The translations under genes were made by a program, and so were the position numbers. Below the pieces are notes generated by a model. It was not told the origin of the DNA and ran no database searches. It saw only the letters and a program-made list of their open reading frames with translations. From the NCBI GenBank assembly GCA_903870185.1, contig CAIQCE010000072.1, positions 1 to 5,430 of the forward strand: DNA of 5,430 nt, given 5' to 3'. Below, in pieces: positions 1-5,430 of this stretch. The stretch's first letter is position 1; every line of letters begins with the position of its first letter. Source of the stretch: an uncultured Gammaproteobacteria bacterium. Its GTDB lineage: Bacteria; Pseudomonadota; Gammaproteobacteria; Coxiellales; Coxiellaceae.

Positions 1-56
1 AGGATGCTGGCAAAGGGAAAAATCAACTTCTTAAAGCAGGAGCCTCCTATGACTAA
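1..56 (+). other. Possible 3' end of a convergent plus-strand gene
   Basis: The third plus frame is open from the left edge to a TAA at 54-56 and would encode a tail ending LLKAGASYD. The LLKAGA stretch resembles the end of an ankyrin-type repeat, but 17 residues are too few to assign a family. The first plus frame is also open from the edge, through an ATG at 49 (with AGGAG at 38-42, six bases upstream) to a TGA at 136-138. That frame would overlap the end of der, so it is a competing explanation. If the first reading is right, the gene converges on der and ends about 60 bases from it. Confidence 0.25.
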
Positions 57-71
57 TTTTTCCCGGACACT

Positions 72-100
72 AGTGCGCTGCGCTTGGGACCAACCTACAT
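72..100. repeat. Decayed copy of an intergenic repeat downstream of der
   Basis: This stretch shares GCT(G/A)CGCTT followed, after 7-9 bases, by CCTACAT with the better-preserved element at 2203-2234. It lies in the same orientation just 3' of a gene (der stops at 118-120). The arms no longer form a good hairpin, so I read it as a degenerate relative of the same small repeat family. The similarity is partial and could be chance. Confidence 0.3.
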
Positions 101-117
101 TAGCACCCATAGAACAA

Positions 118-1449
118 TCATTTACCTTCACCACCTGAATAGGGATTATCATCACTCTTCAGGCGCAAATGAATCGGCACGCCAACCAGCTTAAAACTCT
201 TACGAAAATAACTGATTAAATAACGTCGATATGATTCCGCCAATGCATCAAGCTGCTTTCCGTGAATCACAATAACCAAAGGCTGATGTCCGCCGAGATG
301 AGCATAGCGTGGACGAATACGTCTTCCTTTCATTAACGGAGGCTGATGATCTTCAATCGCCTTCTCTAAAGCTCGAGTCAACTTATTGGTTGAAATATCT
401 TGAGTCGCGGATTCATAAGCCTCATGAATCGCATGATAAAGTTTCCCTACTCCAGTGCCATGAAGTGCCGAAATAAAATAACGTCTTGCGAAATCCACAA
501 AGCCCAATCGACGATCCATTGCTTGCCGAACCTGTTCTTTATCAGATTCTTGCATTCCATCCCATTTATTGATGGCCAATACTAAAGCGCTACCACGAGC
601 CAGAATAATCGATAAAAGTCGCATATCCTGCTCACTAATGCTTTCTTGAGCATTCAATACCATCACCACTACATCGGCTCGATCGACTGCCTGCAAAGTT
701 TTGAGTATGGAAAATTTCTCTACCGCCTCATCAATCCTAGATCGCCGACGAATCCCCGCCGTATCAATCAAGGTATATTTTTTTCCTCGTCTCTCAAAAG
801 GAATATAAATACTGTCACGAGTAGTGCCTGGTTCATCACAAACAATTACCCGGTCCTCACCCAAAATTCTATTCACTAGAGTGGATTTACCCACATTAGG
901 TCGCCCCACAATCGCAATATGCAAACTATCTTCTTGATGTGGATCAGCTTCAACGATAGGCACATGCTCTAAAACCTGCGCCATCAAATCAGGAACCCCT
1001 CGCTTACGATGCGCGGCGATGACGGCAATCCTTGACAATCCCAATCGATGGAATTCGATAGCAGCCATTTCTAATTCCATTCCATCGGCTTTATTAACCA
1101 CCAAACAAAGCTTATCTTGATGAGCTCGCAATCGTTTCGCGATTAACTCATCGGCAGGGGTCAATCCTGCTTTAGCATCCACCATAAATAAAATTTGATC
1201 GGCCTCTTGAATCGCCTGCTCAACTTGTTGATTAGAGAGCTCCTCAATCAATCCATCTGCACTCTGAACGATACCTCCGGTATCCACCACCCAATAAGGT
1301 CGGTCTCCCACTTTGCCTAATCCATATTGTCGATCGCGAGTAACCCCAGCCAAGTCTGCTACAATCGCATCTCGGGTTTCGGTTAAAGCATTAAACAAAG
1401 TGGATTTACCAACGTTAGGTCGACCCACAATGACGATCAATGGCAACAT
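118..1449 (-). CDS. der: Ribosome-assembly GTPase Der (EngA)
   Basis: Der is an essential double-GTPase that acts on the large ribosomal subunit during assembly in the cytoplasm. The 443-residue product has the full family layout. G domain 1 has the P-loop GRPNVGKST at 9-17, DTGG at 56-59 and NKAD at 119-122. G domain 2 has a second GRPNVGKST at 182-190, DTAG at 229-232, NKWD at 294-297 and SALHG at 327-331. A KH-like C-terminal domain follows (about 350-440). The length is normal for the family; E. coli Der is somewhat longer. The ATG at 1449 sits directly before the first GTPase strand. It has GAGAG at 1457-1461, seven bases upstream, touching the yfgM stop codon, so translational coupling to yfgM is likely. 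In E. coli bamB lies between yfgM and der; here only 12 bases separate them. The G5 loop of domain 1 reads IAAHRKRG, where many relatives have S-A-x-H-G-x-G. Confidence 0.98.
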   Translation of the reverse strand: MLPLIVIVGRPNVGKSTLFNALTETRDAIVADLAGVTRDRQYGLGKVGDRPYWVVDTGGIVQSADGLIEELSNQQVEQAIQEADQILFMVDAKAGLTPADELIAKRLRAHQDKLCLVVNKADGMELEMAAIEFHRLGLSRIAVIAAHRKRGVPDLMAQVLEHVPIVEADPHQEDSLHIAIVGRPNVGKSTLVNRILGEDRVIVCDEPGTTRDSIYIPFERRGKKYTLIDTAGIRRRSRIDEAVEKFSILKTLQAVDRADVVVMVLNAQESISEQDMRLLSIILARGSALVLAINKWDGMQESDKEQVRQAMDRRLGFVDFARRYFISALHGTGVGKLYHAIHEAYESATQDISTNKLTRALEKAIEDHQPPLMKGRRIRPRYAHLGGHQPLVIVIHGKQLDALAESYRRYLISYFRKSFKLVGVPIHLRLKSDDNPYSGGEGK

Positions 1450-1461
1450 GAATTTTCTCTC

Positions 1462-2088
1462 TTAATGTGAAGAACTTAATTTTAATTGATCCATCGGATC
1501 TTCCATTCCGAGCGCCTGATAAGATTGACGAGCCGCTTCATAAGCTTTTCGTGCAGAATCACCTTGCCCTAATTGTGTATATGCATCACCTTCGAGTGAA
1601 TGAACCATCGGCTGATAAATGGAATTTTGCATCGATTTCAGAAGCTCCAAACTTTGTTGAGGTTGATGCTGTGCCAACAAAATTCGAGCCTCTCTAACAG
1701 CGGCTAAATCAGCAAGATTCTCATCTTTAGTATGTGCCTTAACCCACTTTAATTTTTGCAAAGCTTCATCAGGATTATTCTGTTCAATTGAATCCATAGC
1801 GGCGACTAAATTGGCAAAGCTGGCATAAGCGGATTGCGGATACTGAGATTCCAAATCTTTTAAAATGGTCGCTTGCTTAGTAGGGTCTTGGTGGGAAACC
1901 GCTAACAAAGTATATTGATGATAAAGCATCGCGGCTTCTTGATTTTTTTGAAGTTGGATTTTTTGCCAATACTGCCAGCCGTAGCCAATTCCAACACCCA
2001 CGAGTATCGCTATTAACACATGGCGCCCGTATTCTCGCCAGTAGCGTTTGAGCATCTCAATTTGTTCTTGATCGGTTTCGGTAATCAT
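1462..2088 (-). CDS. yfgM: YfgM-family membrane-anchored TPR protein
   Basis: YfgM is an inner-membrane protein with a periplasmic TPR-like domain. In E. coli it associates with the SecYEG translocon and the chaperone PpiD. The product is 208 residues, close to the E. coli length. A short cytoplasmic N-terminus with the family-typical acidic/Gln start and LKRYWREYG (13-21) is followed by one membrane segment at about 23-41. An alpha-helical repeat region runs from about 50 to 195, including the TPR-like LEGDAYTQLGQGDSARKAYEAA near the end. The ATG at 2088 is supported by GGAG at 2095-2098, six bases upstream. It lies between hisS and der, its normal neighbours, but bamB is missing downstream. 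The 140-base spacer upstream carries inverted repeats. I see no clear promoter there, so it is probably read from the upstream genes. Confidence 0.93.
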   Translation of the reverse strand: MITETDQEQIEMLKRYWREYGRHVLIAILVGVGIGYGWQYWQKIQLQKNQEAAMLYHQYTLLAVSHQDPTKQATILKDLESQYPQSAYASFANLVAAMDSIEQNNPDEALQKLKWVKAHTKDENLADLAAVREARILLAQHQPQQSLELLKSMQNSIYQPMVHSLEGDAYTQLGQGDSARKAYEAARQSYQALGMEDPMDQLKLSSSH

Positions 2089-2094
2089 TGTGGT

Positions 2095-2098
2095 CTCC
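2095..2098 (-). promoter_or_regulatory. Ribosome binding site of yfgM
   Basis: GGAG lies six bases before the yfgM ATG on the minus strand and fixes that start. It matters because the hisS-yfgM spacer separates this gene from its upstream neighbour, so yfgM needs its own initiation signal rather than coupling. Confidence 0.7.
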
Positions 2099-2127
2099 GG
2101 ATATTTCGGCCTAACGTTCTTTCTTCA

Positions 2128-2150
2128 TGGTGCTTGCTTGCCTAGCACCA
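2128..2150. repeat. Inverted repeat, 7-bp perfect arms
   Basis: TGGTGCT at 2128-2134 is perfectly complementary to AGCACCA at 2144-2150, with a nine-base loop. Neither strand shows a T-run after the hairpin, so it does not look like an intrinsic terminator. It is the left-most of three separate inverted repeats packed between hisS and yfgM and may mark a decayed repeat. Confidence 0.55.
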
Positions 2151-2153
2151 ATC

Positions 2154-2184
2154 CGTCGTCCCGCGGCTTGTCCGCGGGATCCAG
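2154..2184. repeat. CCGCGG-type palindromic intergenic repeat
   Basis: TCCCGCGG at 2159-2166 pairs perfectly with CCGCGGGA at 2172-2179 around the loop CTTGT, and GATCCAG follows. Its G+C content is far above that of the surrounding AT-rich sequence. The form (CGTC-TCCCGCGG-CTTGT-CCGCGGGATCCA) matches my recollection of dispersed palindromic repeats common in intracellular proteobacteria. No poly-T follows, so a terminator role is unlikely, although the RNA would fold strongly in the hisS-yfgM transcript. Confidence 0.7.
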
Positions 2185-2202
2185 CAAAAGAATATGTTGA
2201 TC

Positions 2203-2234
2203 GGTGGACATGCTACGCTTTGCCCACCCTACAT
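2203..2234. repeat. REP-like palindromic repeat abutting the hisS 3' end
   Basis: GGTGGACA at 2203-2210 and TGCCCACC at 2221-2228 are inverted arms matching at 7 of 8 positions, around the loop TGCTACGCTT. The flank CCTACAT continues into hisS. On the minus strand this reads ATGTAGGGTGGGCAAAGCGT onward, a short palindromic repeat type I recall from many bacterial genomes. The TAG inside ATGTAGGG is the hisS stop codon, so the element overlaps the end of the gene. Confidence 0.65.
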
Positions 2235-3500
2235 ATTAACTTGAAAATAATTAATCAAATCATCCAGCAAAATGATTTCCTGGGCGCCCTCATTCAAATC
2301 TTTAAGTGTGATAGATTGTTTGGCTAACTCATCCTCACCCAAAATCAAAGCCCAACGAGCACCAGATTTATCAGCTCGTTTAAATTGGGCCTTTATGCTG
2401 ACCGAATCTAAATTACAAAGCACTCGATAAGGCAGTTCGGTTCTTAATTGTTCTGCCAATAATAAAGCTTGAGTTTGAGCCTCTAGGCCCGAAGAAATAA
2501 AATAAATATCGGCCATGCTCGAATTAATTGAATTTAAATCTTGTTTTTCTTCGCATAAAGCCACTAAGCGTTCTAACCCTAAAGCAAAACCAACTGCCGG
2601 AGTGGGCTTTCCGCCTAAACGTTCTACTAAACTATTATATCGGCCACCTGCACAAACGGTACCCTGAGCTCCTAAAGCATCAGTCACCCATTCAAAGACT
2701 GTCAAACCATAATAATCCAATCCACGTACGAGCCGAGGATTCACGACAAATTTCAAATCAGCTGCTGTTAACAGCGCACATAATCGATCAAAATGTTCCC
2801 GAGATTTTTCATCGATATGGTCTAAAAGCTTTGGGGCTGCTTCGATCAAGGACTGCATGTCTGGATTTTTGCTATCTAAAATTCTTAAAGGGTTCGTATG
2901 TAAACGACGCTTGGAATCTTCATCCAATAAAGTTTCGTTTTTTTCAAAATAACTGACCAAGGTTTTTCGATATTGATCCCTGCACTCACTTGAGCCCAGC
3001 GTGTTAATTTCTAATCGTAAATCATTTTCCAGGCCTAACTCTTCCCAAATTCGACGAGCCATGAGAATTATTTCGGCATCAGCCTCAGGCCCTTCTAATC
3101 CATAGGCTTCTACACCAAATTGATGAAACTGCCGAGCTCGACCTTTTTGCGGACGCTCATGTCTAAACATTGGGCCGCAATACCATAATCGCTGAATTTG
3201 ATTATAAAATAATCCCTGTTCAATTCCGGCCCGAACACAGCTAGCTGTTCCTTCAGGACGTAAGCTTAAACTATCTCCATTTCTATCGGTGAAAGTATAC
3301 ATCTCCTTCTCAACGATATCGGTCACTTCCCCAATCGTACGATGAAATAAAGCGGTTTGCTCCACAATAGGAAAACGGATTTCCCTATAAGCATATCGAC
3401 TGGCCATTTCTTTACAGATGAATTCAACCCATGACCAAAGCGGAGTCTGGTCAGGCACTATATCGTGCATTCCACGAATTGCTTGCAGTGATTCAGCCAT
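2229..3500 (-). CDS. hisS: Histidine--tRNA ligase
   Basis: This class II aminoacyl-tRNA synthetase charges tRNA-His with histidine using ATP in the cytoplasm. The 423-residue length is normal. Visible signatures are the N-terminal GMHDIVP (10-16), RPEGT (81-85), motif 2 MFRHERPQKGRARQFHQ (111-127), the histidine loop LVRGLDYY (257-264, with the conserved Arg at 259), AGGRYN (284-289) and motif 3 AVGFALGLERL (302-312). The anticodon-binding domain occupies about 330-423. The ATG at 3500 lies two bases after the rodZ TAA. No strong Shine-Dalgarno is visible, so initiation probably depends on coupling to rodZ termination. ispG, which separates rodZ and hisS in E. coli, is absent. The stop codon TAG falls inside the edge of a palindromic repeat, so the last few residues may have been set by repeat insertion. 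All catalytic signatures are intact. Confidence 0.98.
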   Translation of the reverse strand: MAESLQAIRGMHDIVPDQTPLWSWVEFICKEMASRYAYREIRFPIVEQTALFHRTIGEVTDIVEKEMYTFTDRNGDSLSLRPEGTASCVRAGIEQGLFYNQIQRLWYCGPMFRHERPQKGRARQFHQFGVEAYGLEGPEADAEIILMARRIWEELGLENDLRLEINTLGSSECRDQYRKTLVSYFEKNETLLDEDSKRRLHTNPLRILDSKNPDMQSLIEAAPKLLDHIDEKSREHFDRLCALLTAADLKFVVNPRLVRGLDYYGLTVFEWVTDALGAQGTVCAGGRYNSLVERLGGKPTPAVGFALGLERLVALCEEKQDLNSINSSMADIYFISSGLEAQTQALLLAEQLRTELPYRVLCNLDSVSIKAQFKRADKSGARWALILGEDELAKQSITLKDLNEGAQEIILLDDLINYFQVNM

Positions 3501-3502
3501 GA

Positions 3503-4195
3503 TTATCTGAATGCATCCATCGAGGGGACTTTGATCTCAATACTATTCTCATTAACACCAATCTCTTGGCCCGAGAGGGAAGATTTGACGCCTGAAACTA
3601 GTGACGCGGGATCCATGGTTAATACCGGCTCATTGGCCACTGAACTTTTAACCTGAGGCAATGCCAAAACTTGTGCCTCTTGAGTTGATGATTCATTTTT
3701 CTTAGCATCAACACTCAATTCTTGGACAGTATCTGACTCAGCGGGAGCTCCTAGCAATTGATCATGCAAATAAGCATCCCACCACAATCCAAAGGAAACC
3801 AAGACCGCTAGGACGACTATCAAGCTAATTAAAAAATTATTACGACCACGCTTTGAATAAGTCGAAGTTTTAGCCCATGCTATTTCAGACTGAATAGGAG
3901 TCTTGACAGGTTGCTGCTGATTTTTATCTAGGATATTAAAAGGCTGCAACACTTTTTCAGGGGCCAGTTTCAATAGCTGAGCGTAACTCCTTAAATAGCC
4001 TCGAATAAAAATGGGCTCTGGAATCGCTGAAAAATCATCTTTTTCAATGGATTCCAATTTAGCCAAATTTAATCGCAGTTTTTCAGCGACTTCTTTAAGA
4101 CTCATGCCAGCTGCTTCACGTGCAGACCTCAAAATCTGCCCAGGACCCAAAACAGGGGCTGACTCAAGCTGTGTTGTGATCTCTGCTTCACTCAT
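3503..4195 (-). CDS. rodZ: Cytoskeletal protein RodZ, short form without DUF4115
   Basis: RodZ links the MreB cytoskeleton to the inner membrane and helps keep rod shape. The 230-residue product has an N-terminal Xre-like helix-turn-helix domain (about 17-85), with LRSAREAAGMSLKEVAEKL and the family-typical IPEPIFIRGYLRSYAQLL (58-75). A basic juxtamembrane stretch (KRGR, 115-118) precedes one membrane segment at 121-139. The Ser/Gln-rich periplasmic tail of about 90 residues ends without the beta-rich DUF4115 domain; E. coli RodZ is about 337 residues. I chose the ATG at 4195 over the upstream in-frame TTG at 4246. AGGTG lies five bases before the ATG, while the longer version would put a TATAAT promoter inside the coding sequence. 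Its stop is two bases from hisS. The missing domain may be a deletion linked to loss of ispG, or a lineage trait. Confidence 0.9.
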   Translation of the reverse strand: MSEAEITTQLESAPVLGPGQILRSAREAAGMSLKEVAEKLRLNLAKLESIEKDDFSAIPEPIFIRGYLRSYAQLLKLAPEKVLQPFNILDKNQQQPVKTPIQSEIAWAKTSTYSKRGRNNFLISLIVVLAVLVSFGLWWDAYLHDQLLGAPAESDTVQELSVDAKKNESSTQEAQVLALPQVKSSVANEPVLTMDPASLVSGVKSSLSGQEIGVNENSIEIKVPSMDAFR

Positions 4196-4200
4196 GGATT

Positions 4201-4205
4201 CACCT
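4201..4205 (-). promoter_or_regulatory. Ribosome binding site deciding the rodZ start
   Basis: AGGTG on the minus strand lies five bases before the ATG at 4195. No comparable site precedes the alternative in-frame TTG at 4246, which argues for the shorter RodZ. Confidence 0.7.
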
Positions 4206-4229
4206 AAATTAAATTCAACAAAAGTAGGT

Positions 4230-4258
4230 ATTATACCGAAATTCAATCTATCCTGCGA
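4230..4258 (-). promoter_or_regulatory. Candidate sigma-70 promoter of rodZ-hisS-yfgM-der
   Basis: A perfect TATAAT (-10) lies at 4235-4230 on the minus strand. A weak -35-like GTCGCA (3 of 6 consensus bases) sits about 18 bases upstream. Transcription would start near 4223, leaving a leader of roughly 28 bases before the rodZ ATG. Because hisS, yfgM and der follow closely, this may drive the whole downstream block. The -35 match is poor, so the call rests mainly on the -10 and its position. Confidence 0.5.
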
Positions 4259-4300
4259 CTAGGTTTTACGTTTTATAGCAGTTTTTACTCAATTGGTCTT

Positions 4301-4798
4301 TTACAAGCTCCGCCGATCGGCTTTTTGCCTAAAAATTTCTGCCTGCCTGCGATCTCCAGACAAACGAGCACAGTGGGCAGCATTCAGATAAGCTTTTCTG
4401 GGGTCTAAGTAATTAGGATCTTCAGCTGCAATCAGTAACTGCTTAATACCCTCTTGATAATGCTGATGCCTACAGAGAAAAGCACCCCAATTATTATGCA
4501 AAGCCCCCTCATGAGGACAAAGATGTAGCGCTTTTTTGTAATACTTTTCTGCCAGTAAATCCTCCCCGGCAAACTCCTCAAAGTAAGCCAAAGCACTCCA
4601 AACCCAAGGATCATGAGGGGCCAAACGAGTCGCAAGCAATAGCTTATCTTTCGCCTCAACCCGTTCATTTGAATCCAAATAAGCCAAACCCAAATTTAAG
4701 TTAGCCCGAGCGGCCCCTTCATGTTGAGACAGAAGAGAATTATTCACACATCCCGATAGAGTCCAGAGAATTAAAATTGCCGATAGTAGAAGTTTCAT
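4301..4798 (-). CDS. pilF: Type IV pilus assembly lipoprotein PilF/PilW, short form
   Basis: PilF is the outer-membrane pilotin that helps the PilQ secretin localise and assemble during type IV pilus biogenesis. The 165-residue product begins with a lipoprotein signal peptide (hydrophobic 3-13, lipobox LSGC at 14-17, lipidated Cys17). TPR repeats follow at about 30-63, 64-97 and 98-131, then part of a fourth (135-165). Family cues include NLGLAYL near the first TPR and HNNWGAFLC with the GxK...A helix in the third. Relatives are usually about 230-250 residues with six TPRs, so the C-terminal third is missing. The frame is clean up to a TAA at 4301, and the 105 bases to rodZ leave no room for the lost part. 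The ATG at 4798 gives a canonical signal peptide, but the nearest purine-rich site (AGAGG, 4801-4805) is only two bases from it, so initiation may be weak. The position upstream of rodZ is the usual one outside enterics. Confidence 0.85.
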   Translation of the reverse strand: MKLLLSAILILWTLSGCVNNSLLSQHEGAARANLNLGLAYLDSNERVEAKDKLLLATRLAPHDPWVWSALAYFEEFAGEDLLAEKYYKKALHLCPHEGALHNNWGAFLCRHQHYQEGIKQLLIAAEDPNYLDPRKAYLNAAHCARLSGDRRQAEIFRQKADRRSL

Positions 4799-4904
4799 GC
4801 CCTCTGTTATAACACCCCCGATTTAAGGAAGCATCCCAGGGGAAATCACCAATTGAGTAGGTTAGTGCCAACCTTGCAATATACATCGCGAAGTTAAACA
4901 CACG
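4799..4904 (-). other. Spacer between the TPP enzyme and pilF
   Basis: No gene fits in these 106 bases. They contain a small inverted repeat, AGGTT at 4859-4863 and AACCT at 4870-4874, with no T-run, so it is not a convincing terminator. A perfect ten-base palindrome, TGTTATAACA, lies at 4805-4814 directly before pilF. That palindrome contains TG-T-TATAAC, an extended -10-like match, but transcription from it would begin at or almost at the pilF ATG. Confidence 0.45.
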
Positions 4905-5430
4905 TTATTCCATCAAATGATGCTCCTGCACCTTAGCAAACAGCGACTTAAATCGAGATTTCGCAAAAGCCAATGCCATCCGAGCATTAATCACCGGCGG
5001 GATAGGCATCGCCTCTGGCTCAACTGAGATTTCTAATATATAAGGCACCTTTGAACTAAAAGCAGTTTTCAACGCCTCATCCAAATAATCAAGCTCCTTC
5101 ACAGTTGAACCATCGCCCCCCATCGCTTTAGCCATCATCGCAAAATCAGGATTCAAAATATTCATTGAAGAATGAGCGTGATTCACTTGTTGATTGAGAT
5201 CCGATGATTTTAAATCCCTGTTATTGAGAATCAAACAAACAATGGGCGCTTGATATTGAACTGCTGTAATAAAATCAGCGATTAGAGTGTCAAAGCCTCC
5301 ATCACCCGCAATCACGATCGAAGGTCGAGCAGGCTCCGATAATTTAGCGGCTATTCCTGCAGACAAGGCATAACCAGAAGCCGCCAAATTGGCAGACCAC
5401 ATAAATCGATTATTAGATTTTATCAATAAG
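4905..5430 (-). CDS. TPP-dependent enzyme, pyruvate oxidase (PoxB)-like, C-terminal part
   Basis: This is the C-terminal TPP-binding domain of an enzyme in the acetolactate synthase/pyruvate oxidase superfamily. The gene is cut by the right edge: the frame stays open to 5430, so the TTG at 5426 is probably not the true start. Numbering from that TTG, the cofactor motif is GDGGF at 41-45 with NN at 68-69. That gives 24 residues between GDG and NN, as expected for TPP and Mg2+ binding. The preceding MWSANLAASGYALSAGIAAKL (9-29) matches the segment before the motif in this superfamily. The C-terminal MPIPPVI (140-146), followed by an amphipathic helix, resembles quinone-dependent pyruvate dehydrogenase PoxB, which decarboxylates pyruvate to acetate and CO2 at the membrane. 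Acetolactate synthase or another decarboxylase cannot be excluded, because the substrate and FAD domains are outside the window. rlmN or ndk would be more usual upstream of pilF. Confidence 0.88.
   Translation of the reverse strand, partial: LLIKSNNRFMWSANLAASGYALSAGIAAKLSEPARPSIVIAGDGGFDTLIADFITAVQYQAPIVCLILNNRDLKSSDLNQQVNHAHSSMNILNPDFAMMAKAMGGDGSTVKELDYLDEALKTAFSSKVPYILEISVEPEAMPIPPVINARMALAFAKSRFKSLFAKVQEHHLME

Noticed and set aside
880..1430. Direct repeat within der (two near-identical P-loop coding stretches)
   Set aside because: This is the normal tandem GTPase architecture of Der, not a mobile or recent repeat.
2127..2327. 66-codon plus-strand frame across the hisS-yfgM spacer
   Set aside because: It is made of palindromic repeats plus antisense hisS and shows no protein-like features.
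2528..2956. 142-codon open frame on the plus strand, antisense to hisS
   Set aside because: It lies wholly inside the well-conserved hisS gene, has no family features and is explained by the codon structure of the opposite strand.
4196..4246. Longer RodZ starting at the TTG at 4246
   Set aside because: The extra 17 residues are not RodZ-like, no ribosome binding site precedes the TTG, and a TATAAT box lies within the extension. The ATG at 4195 has AGGTG at good spacing.
4432..4668. 78-codon open frame on the minus strand within pilF
   Set aside because: It is in another frame of pilF, whose signal peptide and TPR repeats identify the real frame.
4799..4814. Promoter at the palindrome TGTTATAACA before pilF
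   Set aside because: It resembles an extended -10, but transcription would begin at the start codon and leave no leader or ribosome binding site.
4859..4874. Terminator after the TPP enzyme gene
   Set aside because: The stem is only five base pairs and no T-run follows on the minus strand.

Overview
This 5.4 kb window is a compact, single-direction gene cluster, with every convincing gene on the minus strand. Transcription therefore runs right to left: a TPP-dependent enzyme of pyruvate-oxidase type (5' end cut by the right edge), pilF, rodZ, hisS, yfgM, der. The core is the conserved gammaproteobacterial rodZ-(ispG)-hisS-yfgM-(bamB)-der block with pilF upstream. The AT-rich composition, the pilF-rodZ arrangement, the missing ispG and short palindromic repeats between genes suggest a gammaproteobacterium with a shrinking genome. 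A Legionellales/Coxiella-type intracellular bacterium is my best guess, but this is inference and no marker in the window proves it.

Layout. Bases 1-117 hold no firm gene; there is a possible 3' end of a plus-strand gene and a decayed repeat. Der (ribosome-assembly GTPase) occupies 118-1449. YfgM (membrane-anchored TPR protein of the Sec/periplasmic chaperone network) occupies 1462-2088, with only 12 bases to der. Bases 2089-2228 are a repeat-rich spacer with three separate inverted repeats, one of which supplies the hisS stop codon. HisS (2229-3500) starts two bases after the rodZ stop. RodZ (3503-4195) has its own good promoter and ribosome binding site. PilF (4301-4798) is a lipoprotein with TPR repeats. 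The TPP enzyme runs from 4905 to the right edge.

Functionally the block mixes translation (HisS, Der), envelope and cell shape (RodZ, YfgM), type IV pilus assembly (PilF) and central metabolism (TPP enzyme). The main point of interest is erosion. ispG and bamB are absent from their usual slots, RodZ stops before its periplasmic DUF4115 domain, and PilF is about a third shorter than usual, yet all frames are clean. I see no new defence system, mobile element, CRISPR array or RNA gene here.
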